Numbered from the stretch's first letter, positions 1 to 6,500 are shown. The stretch is DNA of 8,001 nt from Clostridia bacterium (GCA_017629395.1 JAGBXH010000351.1:1-8001), one strand, 5' to 3'. Notes: generated by a model from the sequence alone, not told the origin. Translations and numbers: made by a program.

Positions 1-699
1 AGAATGAATGTAAACAGACTCGCCTCTGTTCCAGAGATCCTGGAAGGAGTAGATGATAAGCGTGAGCCACGCAGGCTTAACCATAGGCATTGCGATTACC
101 CAGAAGGTCTTAAGCTCGCTTGCGCCGTCAAGTCTTGCAGACTCCAGTACCGAGTCGTGTACGTTGGTATCCATGAACTGCTTCATCAGGTAAAGACCCA
201 GCGAAGAGCACCATGCGGGAACAATGATTGCCCAGTATGTATCAACGAAGTGCAACAGAGACATCAGCATGAAGGATGCGATTGCGGTAACGGTTGCGTT
301 GAACATCAGGGACAGCTGAACAGCCTGGAACATCCAGCCTCTGCCCGGGAACTTGATCTTTGCAAGCGCGTACGCTGCAAGAGAAGCCAGGAACAGGTGT
401 CCGAAGGTACCCGCTACAGAAGTAAACACGGTGTTGAAAATGTAACGAGAGAACGGAACCCAGGAGGTGTTCATCAAGTTGAACAGGTCAATAAAGTTAT
501 CCAGCGTGGGGGACATGACGTAAAATCTGGGGGGATACATCCAAAGCTCATCCAAAGGCTTTACGGACTGCATCAGCACGTAGAGCATGGGAAGGAACAT
601 GAATGCACCGAGAATAACGAGTACAAACGTGATACCCGCGTCGCCTCCCGCAGAACGGGCAAGTACGACTTTATGTTTTCTTGTTCTAAGCTTTGCCAT
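1..699 (-). CDS. Carbohydrate ABC transporter permease, MalG/UgpE type (partial, C-terminus missing)
   Basis: This is an inner-membrane permease subunit of a CUT1-type sugar importer (binding-protein-dependent transport, COG0395-like), expected to pair with the permease encoded just upstream. The frame is open from an ATG at 699 to the left edge, giving 233 residues; family members are usually about 270-300, so roughly 40-60 C-terminal residues lie outside the window. Visible features are a basic N-terminus (residues 1-15), a first membrane segment at about 22-44, further hydrophobic segments at about 84-114, 124-150 and 155-172, and the cytoplasmic EAA loop at about 186-210 (ESARLDGAS, then MPMVKP), which docks on the ATPase. 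Only one base separates its ATG from the TAA of the preceding gene. Its likely ribosome binding site (AAGGTAGG, 708-715) lies inside that gene, so translation is probably coupled. It contains no TTA, CTA or TCA codon. Family assignment is secure; the substrate cannot be told. Confidence 0.93.
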   Translation of the reverse strand, partial: MAKLRTRKHKVVLARSAGGDAGITFVLVILGAFMFLPMLYVLMQSVKPLDELWMYPPRFYVMSPTLDNFIDLFNLMNTSWVPFSRYIFNTVFTSVAGTFGHLFLASLAAYALAKIKFPGRGWMFQAVQLSLMFNATVTAIASFMLMSLLHFVDTYWAIIVPAWCSSLGLYLMKQFMDTNVHDSVLESARLDGASELKTFWVIAMPMVKPAWLTLIIYSFQDLWNRGESVYIHS

Positions 700-700
700 A

Positions 701-1648
701 TTACGTACCTACCTTCGAAAGCATTCTCTTAACGATGGAGTTTGCACCTACCATGATGCAGAACAGGATTACCGCGATAGCCGAGGAGTAACCCATTTCA
801 AAACGCATACCGCCGTAGTCGTTGAGGTGGTGCATGATGGTGTGTGCTGCGTAGTTTACGGACGGGAATCCGCACAGTGCGTCAACGACGCCACCGAAGC
901 CGAACGCACCGGTGATTGCCATGACTGCACCGAACATCAGCTGCGGCTTCATGTTAGGCAGCGTGATGTAGTAAAGCTCCTGCCAACGGTTCTTGATACC
1001 GTCAACCGCACCTGCCTCAAACTGTGCACGGTCGATACCCTGCAGACCTGCAATGAATGCAAGGAACGAAGTACCCAGCGAGATCCAGAGTGCAACGACG
1101 ATACAAAGCGGCATAACCCACTTTTCATTCTGGAAGAACGCGATTTCTTTTGTGATAATACCGAATTTGATCAGGGTTGCGTTTGCCCAACCGTAGGAGT
1201 CTGCCGAGAAAAGCGTACCCCAAATCAGGTAAACGTTACCACCGATGGAGGGAGCGTAGAATACCAGAGTAACAAGTGCTCTGATTCTGGGCGGCAGCTC
1301 ATTGATGAACCACGCGACCAGGAAGGACATCAGGTAGGACACAGGTCCTACGACGACTGCGAAGATCAACGTATTCTTTACTGCGATGAGGAAGATATCG
1401 TCATCGAAGAACAACGAAACGTAGTTGTCCAGGAATACGAAGTTGGGCCATTCAAGCAAGTTAAAGTCTGTGAAGCTGACGACGATAGACAGTACGACAG
1501 GCATAACAGTGAACATTGCAAAGAGGATCATATAAGGTGCGACCATGAAGTACGCTACCTTATTGCGTACCACCTCTTTCAAGATCCACTGAGTCTTGGT
1601 AAGGTCTTTACGAGTGCCAGCTTTTTTGGTTGCTGTGTTCTTAGACAT
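701..1648 (-). CDS. Carbohydrate ABC transporter permease, MalF/UgpA type
   Basis: This is the second permease subunit of the CUT1-type importer (COG1175-like), complete at 315 residues, near the usual family length. Residues 1-30 are a basic cytoplasmic tail. Membrane segments are visible at about 32-57, 87-117, 124-145, 179-203, 236-258 and 285-305, the six-helix pattern expected. The EAA loop is at about 210-234 (FEAGAVDGI, then ITLPNMKP), with the conserved glycine eight residues after the E. The ATG at 1648 is chosen because AAGGAG sits at 1659-1664, ten bases upstream. The gene starts 43 bp after the stop of the solute-binding protein, and I see no terminator in that gap, so the two are probably co-transcribed. 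The order binding protein, MalF-type, MalG-type is the classical one for this family. No TTA, CTA or TCA codon occurs, which leaves the opposite strand open throughout. Function is firm; the sugar is unknown. Confidence 0.95.
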   Translation of the reverse strand: MSKNTATKKAGTRKDLTKTQWILKEVVRNKVAYFMVAPYMILFAMFTVMPVVLSIVVSFTDFNLLEWPNFVFLDNYVSLFFDDDIFLIAVKNTLIFAVVVGPVSYLMSFLVAWFINELPPRIRALVTLVFYAPSIGGNVYLIWGTLFSADSYGWANATLIKFGIITKEIAFFQNEKWVMPLCIVVALWISLGTSFLAFIAGLQGIDRAQFEAGAVDGIKNRWQELYYITLPNMKPQLMFGAVMAITGAFGFGGVVDALCGFPSVNYAAHTIMHHLNDYGGMRFEMGYSSAIAVILFCIMVGANSIVKRMLSKVGT

Positions 1649-1691
1649 TTACTCTAATCTCCTTTTCTTGATCTGAAATGATGGTACTTAA

Positions 1692-4600
1692 TTATTGATA
1701 GGATTCCAGTGCGGCTGCAGCGTCGCCCAGGAAGTCTGCCAGACAGTAAGCAACAAGCTCGGGAGTCTTTGCGTACTGATATACCTGATATGCGTAGCAA
1801 GGATTCTGCTCGTCGTTCTTGATTGCCTCGAACTGTGCCTTGATGTTCTCTTCGGAAGCAATTCCGTAAGCTACCTTGTAGAACATTTCGGAAGCGGTTG
1901 CGATATCCGCCATGTTTTCACGCTTGAGTGCATCCTTTGCGTGTGCGATCTCTTCAGCGTACTTGCCTTCGGTATCCAGTGCAGCGAACTGCTCAAGCAG
2001 CGCAAGGCTCTGTGCCATACGCTTGGAAGCCAGGGTCTCATCTACCTCGAGAGTTTCCAGACCGAATTCCTTACGCTTTCTGGTGATCTCTTTATTAATG
2101 GTAGTAATGTAGCTCATCAGAGACTCGGAGGGGTTCGCGTTGTCGTTGTAAGCAGACAGGAATGCGAACTGGGTGTAACGACCCAGAATGTAAGAGCCGG
2201 GGTAGTTGGGCACGGATGCGAGGTTCTCGAACTGTGCCTGAATCTGCTTGAGCTCTGCGGTGGTCCAAGGCAGCTCCTCAAGAGCCTTTCTGTTTGCGGT
2301 GTTGTACTTAGCCGCAGGACCGATGATTGCTACCATCTCGTTGGAGTATTCCTGCTGGCAGTTTGCACCGGTGAACCATCTGATATAGTTCCAAGCGCCC
2401 GTCTCGTTGGAGCAGCCCTTTACGATAACGCTTGCAGCAACGGAGGATACGGTCTGGTTGTTGATCTTGGTCTCGCCGTTTTCGTCAACGTACAGCGTAC
2501 CGGGCATGGGACGGAATTCCCACAGACCCTCGATTTCGGTTGCGAATACCTTGAGCTGGTTGTACATACCAACGTAGTCCGCGATCAGAATGGGCATTTC
2601 ACCGGTTCTGAAACGGTTTGCTGCGTCGTAGGTGTAGGGGAAGTTGTACTGTGTAAACATGTTACACATTCTTTCAAACGCGGTCAGACCCTTCTTGGAG
2701 TCGAGGTTGATTCTCATACCGCCGTCTGCATAAAGGTCACCGTTGTCCTGATACAGGAACACGCTGTAGTCGGTGGAAAGACCGATCATCATGTTCTTTG
2801 CCTGCAGGTCGGGAATTGCAGCCAGGATATCGTCCCAGGTCTCGGGAACGGGGATATCGTTCTCTGCCAGGATGTCGATACGAACGAACATCATGGTAAA
2901 GCCCTGTGCCTCGGGCAGACCGTAGTAGTGCATATCACCGTCGGGATTTTCAACGCCCAGCACCAGCATAGCCGCATCGTTGAAGCTGCTGATGGTGTCG
3001 GTCCACTCGGTGTTCGTTGCGAGCGCGCCATCCTTGACCTTCTGCTCACCAACGTTGTTTGCAATGGTGTCTACCTCAAGCAGCGCGGAACGGATCGCGT
3101 AGTTGATAACGTCACCCTGTCCAAGACCGAGGTATACGTCAGGACCCTTACCTGCCAGGATAGAAGGAAGCAGCGTGCCGCCTGCGACCAGCTTCAGGTC
3201 AACGGCAGTACCGCCGATGTATTCGCCCTTTTCGTTGACACCGGTGTAAGGGCTGAATTCGTTGTTGACAAGGTTTCTGATAACCTGTGCCTGGTCACGG
3301 CCGGTTGCGATCCAGACCTCCAGAGAATCCTCTTCGGAAACAACGGACATGGAGCCCATGCTGTTATAGTCACGGAAGAAGGACATGATGAAGGACTTGA
3401 TCTCGTGCCATGCAGCCTGGAACACGTTTGCCTTTGCCTTTACCTTATAGTTATAATCGGAAGCGTTTGCGCCATACTCCTCGCTGCCGCGGATGACCAT
3501 GTAGTCAATTTCCAGAGGCTGCGTCTTTGCGCTGGACAGGAACGTACCCAGCGTACCGATGTAGGACTTCAAGCTTTCCAGATTCTTTGCGATCTCGTCC
3601 TCGTCGGTACCCATGTCGTGCAGCAGCTTTGCGATCTTCTGCAGCGTACCTACGTTGGAGGACTTCTGACCTGCCATGTTGGTCAGACGCTCGGCAATGG
3701 AAACACCGTACTTCTCGGGGTTATCGTTGTCAAGCTTTCTGGAGTTAACGACCATGTCGACCAGAACGTCGGGCATCACGCGAGAGAAGCTGTAATCGCT
3801 GTACTCGTCGGGGGTGGTACCGGTCAGCTGAATGATCTGCAGATAGTCGTCGTTGATGACCTCAAGGATCTCCTCAACCTCACGGACGATATCGCCCATG
3901 GTACCGAGGGTCACTTCAAGTCTGAGAGTGTAGGTGGTGTTTGCCGCAAGATAGATGGAATACTCCTTGGTCTGACCGTTTGCATCAAGCTCATCGGATG
4001 CGAGCTTGGTGGTCTGCCATGCGGAGTCGTAGTTGTACTGCAGCTTTTCCGCCTCCGAGAAGGGAGCGCCGTTGTAGTAGCCTGCATCACCCTCGGAAAG
4101 TCCCTGGCTGTACAGCTGCAAGGAGCGGCAGACGAACATACCGTCCAGCACCTTCTGTCTGAAGCGGGTCACGATATCGTACATACCCGCGCCGTTCTCG
4201 GTGGTGGTAAAGGTGAATTCGATCCACTGACCTGCGCCCTGCCACTTTTCACCGCCCACGGTGTTGAGCATTACGCGGGTGGTATCGGAGGGAGAGGTTA
4301 CGGCATTGGTTCTGTCCTCAATCGCGTAAATGGTCTTGGAGGACATGTTGTGCATGTGCTCAGCCTCAAGCTTGATCTCATCCTTACCGGCGGTAAGGTT
4401 GCCAAGCTTTGCGGTCAGGTCCGCGATGTAATCCTCGTAGGTTACAACATCCTGTGCAGGATACAGCGTGATGGACTTGATGACCATAGGCTCGTTCTGA
4501 CCCTGAATGGTCAGCTTGTTCTCGCCTGCTTCCAGGTAGAACTCATACTCACCGGTATAGTAACCGGTAGAGTCGCGCAGGCTGTACTCGATCCATCTGG

Positions 4601-5456
4601 GAGTCTGTACAGCGGTGGGACGCAGCTCGTTGTTCTCAATGTCGTTTCTGAAGAAGCGGATCTGGTGAGAATCCACGAACTCGGTGCTTGCCACCGTCCA
4701 TACCTCGGGGAATTCAACCGTTGCGTACACGTTGTACTCGGTCTTGTTCTTGCCGAAGATGTTCTGCTTGATCTCCTCCTTGACGGTAAAGCCGGCAACA
4801 AGACCTGCAGCCTCAGCGTCCTTGATAAACGCATCCAGCGCGCTCTTGATGTCAGCAGGAAGATCGCTTTCGGTCACTGCAGCAACGTCCGACACACCAT
4901 CAATAGAGCCAATGGCATACAGACCCAGCTGATACTCGCTCGACCAGTTCTTGGTCAGCGTCAGATAACGCGCCTCACCGAAGGGCACCTTATCATTGAT
5001 TTTGAATACGCGCTCGATGGCAGCTGCCTTGCCCTTTACGGGGAAGTACTCGATCTTGATCGCGTACTTTGCGCTGTCCGGCACGTTGACGATCCAGGAA
5101 ACCTCACCTTCAGAAGAGGTGAAAAGACCCTCGGATACGCCGTCCTTGTCCTTGTCCGCGGGACGAACGTCACCGGCAGCCTGGTCCTTCTCGGACGCAA
5201 TAAAGCCGGCAAGCGCGTCGATCGTAATGGTCTGAGTAGCCTTGTTGTAGCCCTCGCCCGAATACTTTTCAGAGTATTCACCATACGAAATCGCGTTCAA
5301 AAGCTCTTTGATCTCTGCCAGTGCGTCCTTTGTTTCCTCGGACGTAACCGTTTCCTGATCGTTATCCGCAGCAAGGGTTGCCACGGTTCCGCCACCAACC
5401 AGGAAGGTCAAAGCCAAAATCAAAGACAGAAGCTTAGTAAATTTCGCTTTTCCCAT
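1692..5456 (-). CDS. Large multidomain extracellular solute-binding protein of a carbohydrate ABC importer
   Basis: The product is 1254 residues, about three times the 400-450 usual for family 1 solute-binding proteins. Residues 1-30 form a signal peptide (basic start, hydrophobic core, likely cut after ATLAA). There is no lipobox cysteine, unlike most Gram-positive binding proteins. Residues about 110-335 are beta-rich and end in a pattern (YEFYLEAGENKLTI) typical of jelly-roll carbohydrate-binding modules. A second such region opens with IKLEAEHM at about 361. Strands run to LRLEVTLG near 518, then a largely helical block (521-644) intervenes before a closing strand (PLEIDYMVI, about 647-655). 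The solute-binding fold occupies about 712-1110, with LEVWIATGRD, ILAGKGPDVYLG and PVPETWDDIL in the expected order. About 140 mostly helical residues follow. The ATG at 5456 is preferred over an in-frame TTG at 5474 because AGGAGG lies 7 bp before it. First gene of the transporter operon. Sugar capture is inferred; domain edges are estimates by eye. Confidence 0.92.
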   Translation of the reverse strand: MGKAKFTKLLSLILALTFLVGGGTVATLAADNDQETVTSEETKDALAEIKELLNAISYGEYSEKYSGEGYNKATQTITIDALAGFIASEKDQAAGDVRPADKDKDGVSEGLFTSSEGEVSWIVNVPDSAKYAIKIEYFPVKGKAAAIERVFKINDKVPFGEARYLTLTKNWSSEYQLGLYAIGSIDGVSDVAAVTESDLPADIKSALDAFIKDAEAAGLVAGFTVKEEIKQNIFGKNKTEYNVYATVEFPEVWTVASTEFVDSHQIRFFRNDIENNELRPTAVQTPRWIEYSLRDSTGYYTGEYEFYLEAGENKLTIQGQNEPMVIKSITLYPAQDVVTYEDYIADLTAKLGNLTAGKDEIKLEAEHMHNMSSKTIYAIEDRTNAVTSPSDTTRVMLNTVGGEKWQGAGQWIEFTFTTTENGAGMYDIVTRFRQKVLDGMFVCRSLQLYSQGLSEGDAGYYNGAPFSEAEKLQYNYDSAWQTTKLASDELDANGQTKEYSIYLAANTTYTLRLEVTLGTMGDIVREVEEILEVINDDYLQIIQLTGTTPDEYSDYSFSRVMPDVLVDMVVNSRKLDNDNPEKYGVSIAERLTNMAGQKSSNVGTLQKIAKLLHDMGTDEDEIAKNLESLKSYIGTLGTFLSSAKTQPLEIDYMVIRGSEEYGANASDYNYKVKAKANVFQAAWHEIKSFIMSFFRDYNSMGSMSVVSEEDSLEVWIATGRDQAQVIRNLVNNEFSPYTGVNEKGEYIGGTAVDLKLVAGGTLLPSILAGKGPDVYLGLGQGDVINYAIRSALLEVDTIANNVGEQKVKDGALATNTEWTDTISSFNDAAMLVLGVENPDGDMHYYGLPEAQGFTMMFVRIDILAENDIPVPETWDDILAAIPDLQAKNMMIGLSTDYSVFLYQDNGDLYADGGMRINLDSKKGLTAFERMCNMFTQYNFPYTYDAANRFRTGEMPILIADYVGMYNQLKVFATEIEGLWEFRPMPGTLYVDENGETKINNQTVSSVAASVIVKGCSNETGAWNYIRWFTGANCQQEYSNEMVAIIGPAAKYNTANRKALEELPWTTAELKQIQAQFENLASVPNYPGSYILGRYTQFAFLSAYNDNANPSESLMSYITTINKEITRKRKEFGLETLEVDETLASKRMAQSLALLEQFAALDTEGKYAEEIAHAKDALKRENMADIATASEMFYKVAYGIASEENIKAQFEAIKNDEQNPCYAYQVYQYAKTPELVAYCLADFLGDAAAALESYQ

Positions 5457-5463
5457 AAAATTT

Positions 5464-5469
5464 CCTCCT
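5464..5469 (-). promoter_or_regulatory. Shine-Dalgarno site of the solute-binding protein gene
   Basis: AGGAGG on the minus strand, 7 bp before the ATG at 5456. It decides the start: an in-frame TTG at 5474 lies upstream of this site and would place it inside the coding region. Confidence 0.85.
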
Positions 5470-5481
5470 ACCAAGATTTTC

Positions 5482-5511
5482 GTGAGTTGCCGATATGAGA
5501 AGTCGGCTCAC
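5482..5511 (-). other. Hairpin just upstream of the binding-protein ribosome binding site
   Basis: On the minus strand, GTGA followed by GCCGA pairs with TCGGC and TCAC, with a 9-nt loop and a 3-nt bulge (AAC) on the 3' side. It ends about 12 bp before AGGAGG and has no T-run after it, so it is not an intrinsic terminator. It could protect the mRNA 5' region or modulate initiation; that role is inferred. Confidence 0.5.
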
Positions 5512-5882
5512 ATTAGGGGTACGGTGCTTGCCAATAATACCATGCACTGCGGGCAGAATCCGCACTCGCGGGACTCCGCTTGCGCGGAAATTGCCTGCTG
5601 CTCTCAAGCACTCGCGTAACGTGGCGTTATCACGCGCGCGCATGGGAACTGACCAAGCATCCGTTCGGAGCGACCAAGTTTCACTCCCGACTTATCCGCA
5701 GAATATTGCGCGCTTACACGCACAATCCTCTTGCAAACAGCCCGTGGCATCAGCATTATTGCTATGCAATTGTCTCCGCCGGCAATCGCCGACGTTTTAG
5801 ATTTTTGCGCCGATAATTCTTTCATCAAATATATCGACGGTCAAAAATAAGGCCATTGCAAGCAACCCGGAACGGTCCGCAA

Positions 5883-5904
5883 ATGCCCTAATATTGATGG
5901 GCAT
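5883..5904. promoter_or_regulatory. Inverted repeat over the operon start site (candidate operator)
   Basis: ATGCCC, 10 bp, GGGCAT: perfect 6-bp arms directly abutting the -10 box and covering the presumed +1. Because about half the repeat lies at or before +1, it would work as a DNA site rather than as an RNA hairpin, the classical place for a repressor. The regulator is not in the window. Confidence 0.4.
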
Positions 5905-5933
5905 ATTATATAACAAAGTGGCGTTTCTGTCAA
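5905..5933 (-). promoter_or_regulatory. Consensus sigma-A promoter for the transporter operon
   Basis: On the minus strand, TTGACA (5933-5928) and TATAAT (5910-5905) are separated by exactly 17 bp, so both boxes are perfect consensus at ideal spacing. Transcription should start near 5898 and run left into the solute-binding protein gene. A match this good is unlikely by chance in an intergenic region upstream of a co-directional operon. A promoter this strong usually needs repression, which fits the inverted repeat at its start site. Confidence 0.85.
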
Positions 5934-6054
5934 GCGTCCCGCACCCCGCAGGAATGCTCTGATCCCGCGTTTTCGGGCAAAAAAATGCATTCACTGTTTG
6001 TTCACACATTTATATTTTCGCTTTTTTGCGGCATGCATTCTCTTTTGAATATCC

Positions 6055-6082
6055 TTGCATTTTGTCGTTTGTAAATTATATT
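6055..6082 (+). promoter_or_regulatory. Possible weak promoter upstream of an orphan terminator
   Basis: TTGCAT (6055-6060) and TATATT (6077-6082) are spaced by 16 bp, each box with one or two departures from consensus. A transcript from here would start near 6089 and meet the terminator at 6110-6136, giving an RNA under 50 nt. In AT-rich DNA such matches are common, so this is tentative. Confidence 0.25.
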
Positions 6083-6109
6083 TACTGTATTTTCACTAAT
6101 TTCGGGCGT

Positions 6110-6136
6110 CAGACACACGGCAAGTGTCTGTTTTTG
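6110..6136 (+). terminator. Intrinsic terminator, plus strand, with no assigned gene
   Basis: CAGACAC pairs perfectly with GTGTCTG around a 7-nt loop (6110-6130), followed at once by TTTTT (6131-6135). On the minus strand no T-run follows, so it works only for rightward transcription. No plus-strand gene precedes it in the window, so the RNA it ends is unknown: a small RNA, or read-through from antisense transcription of the operon leader. Confidence 0.6.
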
Positions 6137-6234
6137 TGCATTATTTTATCAATTTTGTGTCTCTCCGTTCCTGTGTGTAATTTGTATTTACCCTTTCAAA
6201 AAACTTGTTTATTCATTTTTTATGCATTATTTAA
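6131..6234 (+). repeat. Direct repeat pair in the AT-rich intergenic region
   Basis: Positions 6131-6148 and 6217-6234 share 16 of 18 bases, centred on TGCATTATTT, 86 bp apart. The shared core includes ATGCAT/GTGCAT-type words that also occur at 5985-5992 and 6033-6040 (ATGCATTC). Low complexity could explain part of the match. Confidence 0.35.
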
Positions 6235-6455
6235 CTTTTTTATTTGGTACTGTTGCACAATTTTAAGGGTCATTTTTTTACGTCTTGACATTTTGCACAA
6301 ATTTTGCGACAAATACCCAAAATCCAATCCATCCCTTGATTGCCCCTGCCATACTTTACCTATTTTCTTGTAATGTTCCCTATTATTCCCAATTATTTCA
6401 TCGCGCTTAAAAGCAAGATATTGCACACAAAACCTCATGTATTTCGCAATACCTC

Positions 6456-6484
6456 TTGCATATTTTCGCACTTTGTGCTATACT
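6456..6484 (+). promoter_or_regulatory. Promoter of the rRNA methyltransferase gene
   Basis: TTGCAT (6456-6461), 17 bp, then TATACT (6479-6484), preceded by TG at 6476-6477, which makes an extended -10 element. Transcription should start near 6491, giving a leader of only about 21 nt before the ATG at 6512. This contrasts with the long leader of the divergent operon. Confidence 0.75.
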
Positions 6485-6491
6485 GATAGCA
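6476..6491. promoter_or_regulatory. Perfect dyad over the -10 box of the methyltransferase promoter
   Basis: TGCTAT, 4 bp, ATAGCA: 6-bp arms with full complementarity, centred on the -10 element and ending at the presumed start of transcription. It could be an operator. Part of the left arm doubles as the extended -10 motif, so chance is not excluded. Confidence 0.3.
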
Positions 6492-6500
6492 GCAAAAGCA

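Larger units (their letters stand above)
5457..5898 (-). promoter_or_regulatory. Long structured 5' leader of the transporter operon
   Basis: About 440 nt separate the presumed transcription start (near 5898) from the ATG at 5456. No convincing reading frame fills the space, but several hairpins can be drawn by eye on the minus strand. At 5780-5791, CGGC pairs with GCCG. At 5705-5726 there is an 8-bp stem with one G-U pair and a 6-nt loop. At 5613-5636 a CGCG outer stem closes a TAACG/CGTTA inner stem. At 5575-5588 a TCCGC/GCGGA stem carries a GCAA (GNRA-type) loop. At 5560-5571, CCGC pairs with GCGG. At 5482-5511 there is a two-part stem near the ribosome binding site. None matches a riboswitch or T-box core that I recognise: there is no T-box sequence, FMN, lysine or cobalamin core. 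A cis-regulatory RNA is plausible but unproven. Confidence 0.45.
5934..6455. other. AT-rich intergenic region without a convincing gene
   Basis: This stretch separates the divergent transporter operon and methyltransferase gene. It is markedly AT-rich and T-rich on the plus strand: by my count, 6121-6240 holds 63 T, 24 A, 19 C and 14 G. It contains a plus-strand hairpin terminator, a weak plus-strand promoter, an 18-bp direct repeat and repeated TTGCACA words, each listed separately. Open frames here lack good ribosome binding sites and resemble nothing I know. Confidence 0.6.

Noticed and set aside
1695..5498. A 1267-codon plus-strand open frame opposite the solute-binding protein gene, with similar long plus-strand frames opposite both permeases (587-1657 and 4-732).
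   Set aside because: The frames are codon-aligned mirrors of real genes and are open only because the sense genes lack TTA, CTA and TCA. The translations are rich in Cys, His and Val without any recognisable domain.
5434..5643. 69-codon minus-strand frame overlapping the start of the solute-binding protein gene.
   Set aside because: It covers the hairpins and ribosome binding site of the real gene in another frame and has an arginine-rich, unstructured translation.
5780..5807. Plus-strand hairpin CGGC-AATC-GCCG followed by T-rich sequence, as a terminator.
   Set aside because: The stem is only 4 bp and the T-runs are broken and displaced; more likely one of the stems of the minus-strand leader.
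5604..5828. 74-codon minus-strand frame inside the operon leader, possibly a leader peptide.
   Set aside because: It begins with TTG-ATG without a Shine-Dalgarno site, and its sequence has no regulatory peptide features such as runs of one amino acid.
6285..6314. Perfect TTGACA at 6285-6290 as a possible plus-strand promoter.
   Set aside because: No acceptable -10 box at 16-18 bp spacing; the bases there read GACAAA or ACAAAT.
6026..6373. 115-codon plus-strand open frame in the AT-rich intergenic region, rich in Phe, Cys and Leu.
   Set aside because: It starts with TTG, has no ribosome binding site, runs through the hairpin terminator at 6110-6136, and is explained by the T-rich plus strand, which has few stop codons.
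6220..6471. 83-codon minus-strand open frame (GTG at 6471, or internal ATG at 6438).
   Set aside because: No good ribosome binding site or promoter, and no recognisable family. Kept only as a possible gene remnant in the findings, not as a gene.
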